Positions 7,921-15,843 of a stretch of DNA of 64,000 bases are shown here, one piece after another. Origin of the DNA: Bacillus sp. CGMCC 1.16541 (lineage in GTDB: Bacteria; Bacillota; Bacilli; Bacillales; Bacillaceae_H); the NCBI RefSeq assembly GCF_003184905.1, contig NZ_QFRU01000014.1:36519-100518 (forward strand), written 5' to 3'. The notes under the pieces are model-generated. The model was not told the origin of the DNA, did no database searches, and worked only from the letters and a program-made list of their open reading frames with translations. Each line of letters starts with the position of its first letter. Position 1 is the stretch's first letter. The position numbers and the translations under genes were made by a program.

Positions 7921-8643
7921 TTATCTCGTTAATTCAATGTCATAGTGATACTTATCGCTTCGAAATTTTGTTTTCGTGAATTCAATTGGTTTATCATCAA
8001 ATCCAAAGCTCAATCTCGTCATTTCTAACAACGCTTCTCCTCCACGAATCCCTAACAAGTCCGCTTCGTGTATCGTTGCATTCATGGCTGAAATCTTTTC
8101 TTTTGCATTTTTAAGTAACACATCGTTTTCTTCTAGAATTTCGTAAAATTTTGCCATATTTAAGTCGTGTTTGACTAAAATCTTTCCAATGTAAGCTGGC
8201 CAACACGAACGCTCAATGGCAATAGGTATTTGATCAGCAAAGCGAATGCGCTCAATAACAAGCACTTCTTCGTCATCAGCTAAACCTAGTACTTCTTTTT
8301 CTGAATAGAAGTCCCTCGAAAATTCCGCTCTCATTAACTTAGAACGAGGTGTTAATCCTTTTTCCGTTACTTCTTCAGCAAACCCTTTTAATTTCCCCAA
8401 ACTTCCAACGAGTGGTTGATCTTTTACAATCGTTCCTTTTCCTTGCTTCTTTTCAAGTAACCCGTCTTGAACAAGCATCGTTATTGCTTGTCTAATCGTT
8501 GTACGACTAACGTTAAATTCTTCTATTAACTCTTGTTCAGTTGGAATTAACGTGTTAGGCGGCCAAACTTTATCTTGTATTCTCTTTATTAAGACTTCTT
8601 TTACTTGTAGATAAAGGGCTAAGTTTTTATTTGTGCTAATCAT
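7921..8643 (-). CDS. GntR/HutC-family repressor with UTRA domain, probable regulator of the sulfoquinovose locus
   Basis: 240 residues. The N-terminal winged helix (about 10-75) shows PTEQELIEEFNVSRTTIRQAITMLVQDGLLEKKQGKGT. Residues 90-235 are a UTRA effector-binding domain (VLVIERIRFADQIPIAIERS, then EALLEMTRLSFGFDDKPIEF). Such proteins bind a sugar or sugar-derived effector and release operators that overlap promoters. It sits inside the second transcription unit between the isomerase-like gene and the dehydrogenase. Both promoters of the locus carry an ACAT-N4-ATGT element that may be its operator. Probably equivalent to the regulator named SftR in described loci. Confidence 0.88.
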   Translation of the reverse strand: MISTNKNLALYLQVKEVLIKRIQDKVWPPNTLIPTEQELIEEFNVSRTTIRQAITMLVQDGLLEKKQGKGTIVKDQPLVGSLGKLKGFAEEVTEKGLTPRSKLMRAEFSRDFYSEKEVLGLADDEEVLVIERIRFADQIPIAIERSCWPAYIGKILVKHDLNMAKFYEILEENDVLLKNAKEKISAMNATIHEADLLGIRGGEALLEMTRLSFGFDDKPIEFTKTKFRSDKYHYDIELTR

Positions 8644-8676
8644 ATAGATGGACTCCTTCCAATTGAATCCACTCTT

Positions 8677-10014
8677 TTACACATAAATGTTTGTTTCAAT
8701 ATTAAGAACACGCCCTAATTCAATCAGCTCTTTCGTGACATCTCCATACACAAGTGCAAAATGTGGTTCATATCCTTCATTCATTAATTCATACAGTGTA
8801 TCAGTCACATCCGTTGTTAATTCTACTTCAACAGATGTCCCGTTAAATGGTTTCTCTGTATCTAAAGCTTTCCCGCTCATCACTAACAAGCGATATCCAT
8901 TTGGTGTATGGCTAAGACGGAAAATGGTTACTTCTCCTGCTTTTAGACCAAAATCCATTGTAAAACCTAGTTGACGATTTGGATGCAAACCAGCGGTCGC
9001 TCCAGTTGTTGGGCTTGCTAGTGAGTATGCTGCTGCTCCACAGTGCCAAAACACTACTGAATTATTCTCTTCATTTACATGTACAAGATCACCTAAATAC
9101 GGGGCACTGCCTTTATTTAACTCACGTAAAATAAACATTGAAACAGCACCATGAATATCTGATTCACAAGAAGAAACTACACCGTCTTCGGTAAATTGAG
9201 AGAGAGTTGAACAAGCTGCTGCCCCTAATTCGTTAAAGAAGTCCGGCCAACATCGTACAGCTAACGCACGAATTTCTTCTTCTTCCACATGCTTTTTAAC
9301 GTATGTAGAAAATTGAGCGAATTTTTTAACTGTCTCATCGTCTCTACGAATACCAATGACTTGTTGTTCAGCTCGCTCGATAGCTGGTAACCATTCTTCT
9401 TCTGGCAACTCTACACACTGTTTAAATGCTTTATGTAAATCGATAGAATGTAGTTTTACCCCTAGCTTTGTTGCTAACTCATCCTCATTTGCATCTGAGA
9501 AGAAGAAGCCCGGTGGATGTTCTCCTACTACCCCAATTTTCAACTGTCGTAATCCTTTGATTACACGCATCACACTCATTTCTCGACGCATTCTTTCTTG
9601 GAGGGCTGTTTCATCTGGGTTACCAAATATAAACGCAAATGGATGTTGATGATTTTTTAATACGTTACTTGTACTATTACCACCTGTTAATGAGTTTAAG
9701 CGTAATCTTCCTCCAACACTCGGCTCTCGAACTGACCAAACAATTACAGGCTCAGCGCGATGCTCAAGTGCTTTAACCATAAACTCTCCATCAGCAAATG
9801 TCACACTTTGATACAAAATAACATCAATTGATTCATGAGCAGTAGTATTTAAAAACGCTTCCAATTCTTCGACTGACGTTAAAATGTCAGTCGGCATAAC
9901 CACATGATCGTAGTTTTCGTTTAACCATTGTACACTTTTTTGACGGTATTCTTCTGCTGCTACTAAGTCGAACGTTTTTCTCCCTATCGGTAAATATAAA
10001 ACATTTGTATTCAA
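8677..10014 (-). CDS. L-fucose/L-arabinose isomerase-like protein of the sulfoquinovose locus
   Basis: 445 residues starting at a TTG (10014) behind AAAGGGGA. The protein fits the fucose/arabinose isomerase-like family. Its C-terminal half keeps the three residues that bind the catalytic metal in that family: E284 in CESDIHGAV, D309 in LGDLVHVNEENN and H324 in FWHCGAAA. It is therefore likely an active aldose-ketose isomerase. In this setting it could interconvert sulfoquinovose and sulfofructose, or handle a related epimer such as sulforhamnose. The DUF4867 protein at 14224-14895 is the competing isomerase candidate, and I cannot decide between them from sequence. First gene of the second transcription unit. 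Confidence 0.8.
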   Translation of the reverse strand: MNTNVLYLPIGRKTFDLVAAEEYRQKSVQWLNENYDHVVMPTDILTSVEELEAFLNTTAHESIDVILYQSVTFADGEFMVKALEHRAEPVIVWSVREPSVGGRLRLNSLTGGNSTSNVLKNHQHPFAFIFGNPDETALQERMRREMSVMRVIKGLRQLKIGVVGEHPPGFFFSDANEDELATKLGVKLHSIDLHKAFKQCVELPEEEWLPAIERAEQQVIGIRRDDETVKKFAQFSTYVKKHVEEEEIRALAVRCWPDFFNELGAAACSTLSQFTEDGVVSSCESDIHGAVSMFILRELNKGSAPYLGDLVHVNEENNSVVFWHCGAAAYSLASPTTGATAGLHPNRQLGFTMDFGLKAGEVTIFRLSHTPNGYRLLVMSGKALDTEKPFNGTSVEVELTTDVTDTLYELMNEGYEPHFALVYGDVTKELIELGRVLNIETNIYV

Positions 10015-10055
10015 TGTATTTTCCCCTTTGTATCAATTCATTTATCAAATTCGTT

Positions 10056-10090
10056 ATAACCATTATATAATACATCATTATGTTTTAATA
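10056..10090 (-). promoter_or_regulatory. Promoter and operator-like element of the second sulfoquinovose unit
   Basis: On the minus strand a -10 TATAAT (revcomp of 10062-10067) lies just downstream of a dyad ACAT-N4-ATGT at 10072-10083. The plus-strand string ACATCATTATGTTTT differs at one base from the copy before the transaldolase gene (15694-15708). The dyad falls inside the promoter spacer, a good place for a repressor. Confidence 0.65.
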
Positions 10091-10242
10091 GTGAAAATTT
10101 CATTTTCTTCTTTTTATTTTCTTTCTATTTAGTAAGAAGTAGAAAGAAGTTAATGTTTGCTTTCATTAACCTTACATCATTACCTCTCGATAAATTCCAA
10201 TGAAACATAGTAACCTTTTACGAAAGAGCGCACAAAATGAAC

Positions 10243-10295
10243 AAAACTCCCTGCCCTCGATCCATTGTATGAATAGATTGAAGGGCAGAGAGTTT
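10243..10295 (-). terminator. Terminator of the first sulfoquinovose transcription unit
   Basis: Stem AAACTC(T)CTGCCCTTC / GAGGGCAGGGAGTTT followed on the minus strand by GTTTTGTTC. It closes the transaldolase-to-sulfoquinovosidase unit. The 297-base gap to the next gene start holds this terminator and the second promoter, nothing else seen. Confidence 0.85.
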
Positions 10296-10311
10296 CTTGT
10301 TCTTGCAGTTT

Positions 10312-12351
10312 TTATATCTCAGTTAATATAGCAAACAGTGACGCCCACTCAGAGTTCTTTCTATAAAAAATGGGTGGGTACCCAAGAGGCGCATCTATTA
10401 CAACTGTTCCACCTCTGCATTCTTCTCCACTCCAAAGATGAACCCATTCATCTTCTGGAAGATACACTTCCCACGTTTGTTGACCTTCGTTATACACTGG
10501 GGCTACTAACAGATCTTCACCAAATAGATACTGATATTGAATGTCATATGCCTTCTCATCTTCTTCATAATGCATAAATAACGGACGTTGTACTGGTACA
10601 CCTTTTTTAGCATTTAACTGTACAAGAGATTTAATATATGGTGCAAGTGTGACATATACATTCGTCATTCTTGCAAGATGTTCTAACACTTCATCATCAT
10701 CATCAAATTGTGCACAGTCATATGGGCGGTTTCCTTCATGTGTTCTCATAACGGGTGTAAACGCACCCATTTCTGCCCATCTCATCAACAATTCTTTTGA
10801 TCGCTTGTTTCCGTGTAAACTTGTGTATCCGCCAATATCACTATGATGAAGTCCGCACCCAACCATACCGGAAGAAAGTGCGGCTGGAATAACAGAAGCT
10901 AACCCATCGTCTAAGGACCAATCAACACTTTGATCTCCTGCCCAAATGAGTGTGCAATATTTTTGAACACCGGTATAACCAGCTCTCATAAAGTAGACAG
11001 CTTCTCCTAATTTTCCAGACTCTTGAACAGCTTCATAGTTGACTTGTGCCCAAATGGCCGGCCATGCATTGTGCATTTGCATTGGTGACTCACCATTATG
11101 AAGAACAACATCCGTTGGCAAATATTCACCAAAGTCAGCCATCCAACCATCTAGCCCAAAACCGATTAAGTGATCTTTAATGACGCTTTTATACCATTCA
11201 AAGGCTTCTGGATTAGTGAAATCGACTACTCCACAATAAAACTCTCCAAAGTCAACAAGATATGTTTTTCCACTTTGATTTAGTGCTAAATAACCTTGTT
11301 GTTCTGCGTGTGCAAATAGATCGCCCTCAACCGCTACGTATGGATTAATATAGCCTAAGAAACGAATGCCATTGTTTTTCCATTCTTTGATTTTTTCATC
11401 TAGATTTGGATATAATTGAGGATTCCACTTCCAGTTCCACATTAATCGTTTGCCAAAAGAAGTGATACGTTCTCCTTGCCAGTCTTGACACCATACACCG
11501 CCTACCTTCACACCTTTAGACAGTGCTTTCTCTAGTTTTTGTTCGACAGTGTCCGTTCCACCTTGTATTCCTAACCAAATCCCATTGTAGGTCCACTCAG
11601 GAAGTTCTGGTTGTCTTCCAAAACGGTTTGTAATCTTTTCAACTAATTCAACGAATGTAGAAGCTCCTTCAAAGATGATTTCATTTGGTACTTCCCAGAT
11701 ATGAAGCTCATGAAACGTGTCGTTTTTAAAGTTAAAGTCAGCATAGGACGTTGTATCAACATGACAATAATATTTATGACTAGATATAAACGTTGGTTGT
11801 GGGAAATTAGTATGATAATAATCTCCACCCGCTTTATCTAACACATCTGCTTGCCACGTCACGTACGTATTTTTATTACGTCCTACACCAGGCTCTGATG
11901 TCCAAAGAGGGAAATTCTTCCCTCTCATATTAAAGTGTGAAAGCTGCTCTCCACATCCGTATACTTTTTCTTGCTTATCAGCTTCAACACGAACCCAAAA
12001 ACGATTGAATCCTTCTTCGACTTCAATGAACTGTATCTTCGCATCCCCATCTTCTACTTTCACTAGTAACGTTAAGATTGGTGAGGCATCCTTAAATTGA
12101 CTTAAATGAATAGTTAACGTCTCGTCTTCATTTTGAGTCACTTGTGCTTGACGAAGTGCGACTCTCTCAACTACGTAATCTTTTATATCGAAATTTCCTC
12201 GATACATGTCAATCTCTTCTTCTCCATAACCAACATAAATAAATGGAGTGGTTGTCGAATGTTTAATGATTAGATGATCATTCCAAAATAATTCAAATCC
12301 ATCAACTAGTGTGTTTAAAGACATCGTGACTTTGTTTTGTACAGTTTTCAT
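10312..12351 (-). CDS. sftG: GH31 sulfoquinovosidase
   Basis: 679 residues, cytoplasmic (no signal peptide), glycoside hydrolase family 31. The nucleophile is D406 (GWMADFGEYLP) and the acid/base D473 (IWAGDQSVDW). The sulfonate-recognition set of sulfoquinovosidases is complete: Q263 (GIQGGT), Q289 (WCQDWQG), R302 and W305 (FGKRLMWNW) and Y509 (DIGGYTS). From memory of E. coli YihQ these correspond to Q262, Q288, R301, W304, D405, D472 and Y508, a constant offset of one, so the alignment is nearly gapless. It releases sulfoquinovose from sulfoquinovosyl glycerol or related glycosides. Fourth gene of its unit, 44 bases after the symporter. Confidence 0.95.
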   Translation of the reverse strand: MKTVQNKVTMSLNTLVDGFELFWNDHLIIKHSTTTPFIYVGYGEEEIDMYRGNFDIKDYVVERVALRQAQVTQNEDETLTIHLSQFKDASPILTLLVKVEDGDAKIQFIEVEEGFNRFWVRVEADKQEKVYGCGEQLSHFNMRGKNFPLWTSEPGVGRNKNTYVTWQADVLDKAGGDYYHTNFPQPTFISSHKYYCHVDTTSYADFNFKNDTFHELHIWEVPNEIIFEGASTFVELVEKITNRFGRQPELPEWTYNGIWLGIQGGTDTVEQKLEKALSKGVKVGGVWCQDWQGERITSFGKRLMWNWKWNPQLYPNLDEKIKEWKNNGIRFLGYINPYVAVEGDLFAHAEQQGYLALNQSGKTYLVDFGEFYCGVVDFTNPEAFEWYKSVIKDHLIGFGLDGWMADFGEYLPTDVVLHNGESPMQMHNAWPAIWAQVNYEAVQESGKLGEAVYFMRAGYTGVQKYCTLIWAGDQSVDWSLDDGLASVIPAALSSGMVGCGLHHSDIGGYTSLHGNKRSKELLMRWAEMGAFTPVMRTHEGNRPYDCAQFDDDDEVLEHLARMTNVYVTLAPYIKSLVQLNAKKGVPVQRPLFMHYEEDEKAYDIQYQYLFGEDLLVAPVYNEGQQTWEVYLPEDEWVHLWSGEECRGGTVVIDAPLGYPPIFYRKNSEWASLFAILTEI

Positions 12352-12395
12352 GTCGTCTCCTTTTTCATCATTCTTTTTATTCTCTCTATAAGAAA

Positions 12396-14177
12396 TTAAG
12401 CGCTAATATTTTTGTTTTCATTTACTTGGCTGTTGTATTGCTTTTGTAATGCTCCTGCATATTTTTGATTCCAAGTTTTTACGGATAAGATACTAAGAAT
12501 CGTAGATACGATGGTTACACCGATCATTGAAACCCAGAAATAAGGTGACACTAACTCTTTTTCATACGCTAAGCCGATTGGTGAAAATACGATGTACGTC
12601 ATCACAACAAGTGTAAGTAACACAACTGTCACAAGCAGTGAATACTTCCATGGTACAAGACTTACTTTCGCATCTGGCTTAAATGTATAAGGAGTTTGTA
12701 AAGGCTTCCATTTACCGATAGCCATCATGATTCCTACTTCAATAAAGAACAGAATTGCATAAATGTGAATAAAGTTAAGTGTTACTTGAACACCAAATAG
12801 TTGATTTAATCCCCACACTAACATGTAATATGTAATAACATGGAAGATGATTGCGACTTTTGCAGCAAGTGGCGGAATTCGTTTTGAGAATAGGCCGACT
12901 AGTACAATCGCGATAATTGGAATGTTAAAGAATCCTGTAAAGCGACGAATTAAGTCCCATAATCCATCTGGTGCATTCATTAACATTGGCGAAACGAAAA
13001 ATGTAACTAAGGCAATAACTGTACCAAAAACTTTACTAATACGAATGAGTTGTTCATCCGATGCATTTGGTTTTAATGGTTTATAAATATCTAAAGCAAA
13101 CATTGTAGCCGCTGAATTTAACAGTGAGTTAAATGAACTTAAAACAGCACCTAAAAGCACCGCTAAGAAGAAACCAGACATATACGTTGGTAATACATCT
13201 GCTACAAGAGCTGGATACGCAAGGTCAACTGGCTCCATCCCTTGTCCATACATTTGATAGGCAATTAAACCCGGAACCATCATGAATAATGGAATCGATA
13301 ATTTGTAAAAACCAGAGAATAACACACCTTTTTGACCTTCAGCTAGACTAGCTGCTCCTAGCGTACGCTGAATCACATACTGGTTTGTCCCCCAATAAAA
13401 CAAGTTAGCAAAAATCATCCCGGTAAATATGGTTCCAAATGGTACGGAGTCTGTGCTGGACCCAATTGCGTTTAGTTTTTCTGGGTTTGCTGTTACAACT
13501 TGTTTTACTCCATCTGTAAAGCTTCCATCTCCTAACGCAATGAAACCAAGGACTGGAACTAAAATACCAATGATCAGTAAACCGATACCGTTTAACGTAT
13601 CCGAAACAGCAACCGCTTTCAAACCGCCGAATATTGCATAAAGAGCACCAATAATACCGACTACCCATACAACAAGCCATACTGATTCTTCATACGAAAT
13701 ATTTAACATTTCAGGGACATTAAACAACTTTAAAATCGCTAACGCTCCAGAATATAAAACGGACGGAATCGTAACAAAAATGTACCCTAACATAAATAAA
13801 ACAACAGTATAACGACGTACTCCTTCATCGTAACGACTACTTAAAAAGCCCGGTAACGTTGTAAATGCACCACCTAAGTATTTAGGTAGTAAGTAAAGAG
13901 CCATAATGACAATTGCAAACGCAGCTGTTACTTCCCAAGCCATATTAGAAAGATTTGCACGGTATGCTTGTCCATTTAACCCAATCAATTGTTCTGCCGA
14001 TAAGTTTGTTAATAACAATGAACCCGCAATAAACGTCCCGGTTAAGCCACGTCCAGCTAAGAAGTAACCTGTAGAATCATTGACTTCACCTTTTGTTTTT
14101 AAATAAGAGACCCATCCAACTAACCCCATAAAGAATACGCATGATAAAAGCGTAAACCAAATCCCTGTCATCCCCAT
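12396..14177 (-). CDS. Sodium:solute symporter (SSS family), probable sulfoquinovose/sulfoquinovoside importer
   Basis: 593 residues with about 14 transmembrane helices. SSS-family features are present: a STGYFLAGRGLTGTFIAGSLL opening, NLSAEQLIGLNGQAY, YAIFGGLKAVAVSDTLNGIG, and SSFNSLLNSAATMFALDIYK near residue 360. It resembles sugar-transporting SGLT-like members. It lies between the DUF4867 gene and the sulfoquinovosidase gene, so it most likely imports the sulfosugar or its glycoside with sodium; a cytoplasmic glycosidase requires that intact glycosides enter the cell. Substrate inferred from context. Confidence 0.88.
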   Translation of the reverse strand: MGMTGIWFTLLSCVFFMGLVGWVSYLKTKGEVNDSTGYFLAGRGLTGTFIAGSLLLTNLSAEQLIGLNGQAYRANLSNMAWEVTAAFAIVIMALYLLPKYLGGAFTTLPGFLSSRYDEGVRRYTVVLFMLGYIFVTIPSVLYSGALAILKLFNVPEMLNISYEESVWLVVWVVGIIGALYAIFGGLKAVAVSDTLNGIGLLIIGILVPVLGFIALGDGSFTDGVKQVVTANPEKLNAIGSSTDSVPFGTIFTGMIFANLFYWGTNQYVIQRTLGAASLAEGQKGVLFSGFYKLSIPLFMMVPGLIAYQMYGQGMEPVDLAYPALVADVLPTYMSGFFLAVLLGAVLSSFNSLLNSAATMFALDIYKPLKPNASDEQLIRISKVFGTVIALVTFFVSPMLMNAPDGLWDLIRRFTGFFNIPIIAIVLVGLFSKRIPPLAAKVAIIFHVITYYMLVWGLNQLFGVQVTLNFIHIYAILFFIEVGIMMAIGKWKPLQTPYTFKPDAKVSLVPWKYSLLVTVVLLTLVVMTYIVFSPIGLAYEKELVSPYFWVSMIGVTIVSTILSILSVKTWNQKYAGALQKQYNSQVNENKNISA

Positions 14178-14223
14178 TTATATTCATACTCCCCTTTTAT
14201 TTCGTTTCATTTCCAACTTCCTT

Positions 14224-14895
14224 CTAATAATAAACTTCGATGTTCTCACCGATAATCCCAGGATAAGCTCCTTTATTAATCAACGCTTCTCGATTTGGAT
14301 GCGCAAGTAACCATTTATTTTTCATAAATAAAAGCTTATCTTCCTCAGTGATTGTTTCAACTTTGTGTTCGAGAGGTTCATTTGTACCCTTAGGTAAAAT
14401 GACAACCACTTTAAATCCATCGTCTGACACTTTACATGGAGCAAAGTGAAGAGTTGTTCCGTATAATTCAATTGCAGTCCCTTTCGGAACAAAGAAAGCC
14501 TTTACATTTTTTGATTCAAATTGATTGTTGTCTATTTCTTGAACTAAACCTACTAGTAAAACTAAATCCGTCATAGCAACATTTATTTCGCTACCTTTAT
14601 GGTATTCAAGTCCATTTAATGTACAATTAGAGCCATTGCAGTAGCCAATCTGGATTGGCATATCTCCATAAAAGTTCAGTTGAATTTGTTCTTTGATCTT
14701 CGTCTGCTCCATTTCAGGCACAGATGCTACGTACACATTTCCTGTCTCATCAATTGTAGTACGTTCCATGTATGCTTCTAGTTCTCTAAAATCGTATGAT
14801 GTAATAATAGTACCATATCTTTTAAAAACATTATCTGTTATATGAACCATTTGAAGATGATTATTCAATGCGCTTAGTTGCTCAAAGTTTGTCAA
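14224..14895 (-). CDS. DUF4867-family protein, candidate sulfoquinovose isomerase
   Basis: 223 residues from a TTG start (14895) with AAGGGGATG upstream. Typical DUF4867 blocks are visible: RYGTIITSYDFRELEAYMER, IGYCNGSNCTLNGLEYHKGSE (about residues 83-103), then VFFVPKG-like KAFFVPKGTAIELY, TLHFAPCKV and VILPKGTNEPL. The two HxxG/HFAPC stretches look like a cupin-type metal site, which would suit an aldose-ketose isomerase. Second gene of the first unit, between transaldolase and symporter. My recollection that DUF4867 proteins serve as the sulfoquinovose isomerase in Firmicute sulfo-TAL clusters is not secure. The fucose-isomerase-like protein is the alternative. Confidence 0.8.
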   Translation of the reverse strand: MTNFEQLSALNNHLQMVHITDNVFKRYGTIITSYDFRELEAYMERTTIDETGNVYVASVPEMEQTKIKEQIQLNFYGDMPIQIGYCNGSNCTLNGLEYHKGSEINVAMTDLVLLVGLVQEIDNNQFESKNVKAFFVPKGTAIELYGTTLHFAPCKVSDDGFKVVVILPKGTNEPLEHKVETITEEDKLLFMKNKWLLAHPNREALINKGAYPGIIGENIEVYY

Positions 14896-14920
14896 TTCTG
14901 TTCATCCCCTTACATATAAG

Positions 14921-14964
14921 AAAACACCCTCAACAAAGGTGAACGGACACATTTCCATTGAGGG
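14921..14964 (-). terminator. Intra-operon terminator after the transaldolase gene
   Basis: On the minus strand GCCCTCAA pairs with TTGAGGG across a 24-base loop, followed by TGTTTTCTTA. It lies between the transaldolase stop and the DUF4867 start and probably attenuates the distal genes. Confidence 0.7.
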
Positions 14965-14977
14965 CTTTTCATCGTGG

Positions 14978-15658
14978 TTATTTACCAACTGTTACTTCTG
15001 TCAGTGTGTTATCCCAAGCATTTCTAAATACATTCAATCCATAATCTGTGAATGCATGTTGGAAACTGTTTTGATACACGTCAAAACCACATGTTACGAT
15101 ATGTGCACCTGCTTTGGCAGCATCAACAATTTGTTTACCATTACGTAAAGCAGCCACAATTACTTCTGTATCATAGTTGTATGCTTTATAAATATCTACA
15201 ATATCTTGAATATATTGACTAGTATCTTCGCCACTATTTTCTTTCCAGCCAACGAAAGGAGATACAAATTTAGAACCGATTCTTGCTGGTTGTAAAGCTT
15301 GAGATGGTGAGAACACAAGTGTTACATTTGTACGAATTCCCTCTTTTTCAAGTTCTTTTGCAGCAATTAAACCTGGCTCAATACAAGGAATCTTAATGAC
15401 AAAGTTAGAAGATAGAGCTGCAATTTTTTTCCCCTCTTCAACCATCAAGCGTGCATCATTTAAGTGAGGATTAATTTCTACAGAGATAGGAAACCCTTCT
15501 ACACCACGGAATTCACTACCTAACTCATCTAACACTGTTAGAAAAGGCTTTCCACTGTTCATAATATGACGAGGATTTGTTGTTACACCGTCAATTGCCC
15601 AGTTTTCATATGCATAACGAATTTCATCAATTTTAGCACTATCTAAAAAGTATTTCAT
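14978..15658 (-). CDS. sftT: 6-deoxy-6-sulfofructose transaldolase
   Basis: 226 residues, the short transaldolase/FSA type. Class I aldolase residues line up: D6 (FLDSAKI), the TTNP motif T26-P29 with N28, and Schiff-base lysine K89 (NFVIKIPC). The KFVSPFVGW and AALRN blocks follow at 129-138 and 168-172. In sulfo-TAL loci this enzyme moves the C3 glycerone unit of sulfofructose to glyceraldehyde 3-phosphate, giving fructose 6-phosphate and 3-sulfolactaldehyde. Alone the family would be ambiguous with fructose-6-phosphate aldolase. With the sulfoquinovosidase, importer, dehydrogenase and exporter in the same locus, the sulfofructose assignment is strong. First gene of the locus, promoter just upstream. 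Confidence 0.9.
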   Translation of the reverse strand: MKYFLDSAKIDEIRYAYENWAIDGVTTNPRHIMNSGKPFLTVLDELGSEFRGVEGFPISVEINPHLNDARLMVEEGKKIAALSSNFVIKIPCIEPGLIAAKELEKEGIRTNVTLVFSPSQALQPARIGSKFVSPFVGWKENSGEDTSQYIQDIVDIYKAYNYDTEVIVAALRNGKQIVDAAKAGAHIVTCGFDVYQNSFQHAFTDYGLNVFRNAWDNTLTEVTVGK

Positions 15659-15687
15659 AATTATCCATCCCCTTATGAGTTTTTAAA

Positions 15688-15730
15688 GTTATAACATCAC
15701 TATGTTTTTTAATAACATCACTACCTTTAA
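15688..15730 (-). promoter_or_regulatory. Promoter and operator repeats of the first sulfoquinovose unit
   Basis: Two copies of ATAACATCACTA lie at 15691-15702 and 15712-15723, 21 bases apart, which is two helical turns. The first copy extends into a dyad ACAT-N4-ATGT (15694-15705) shared with the second promoter of the locus. A -10-like TATAAC (revcomp of 15688-15693) abuts the first copy on the minus strand. Confidence 0.65.
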
Positions 15731-15813
15731 ATCTATAATATGAAATCGCATACATTTTTTCAATACTTTTTTTCATTCTTTTCAGTATTTTTTATTTTAT
15801 AATGTGCTTACAT

Positions 15814-15843
15814 AAAAAAAGCCGCTTCATAAGCGACTTTTTT
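15814..15843 (-). terminator. spoVR terminator
   Basis: AAGTCGCTT / AAGCGGCTT hairpin with a four-base loop followed by T7 on the minus strand, overlapping the stop codon of spoVR. Confidence 0.9.
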
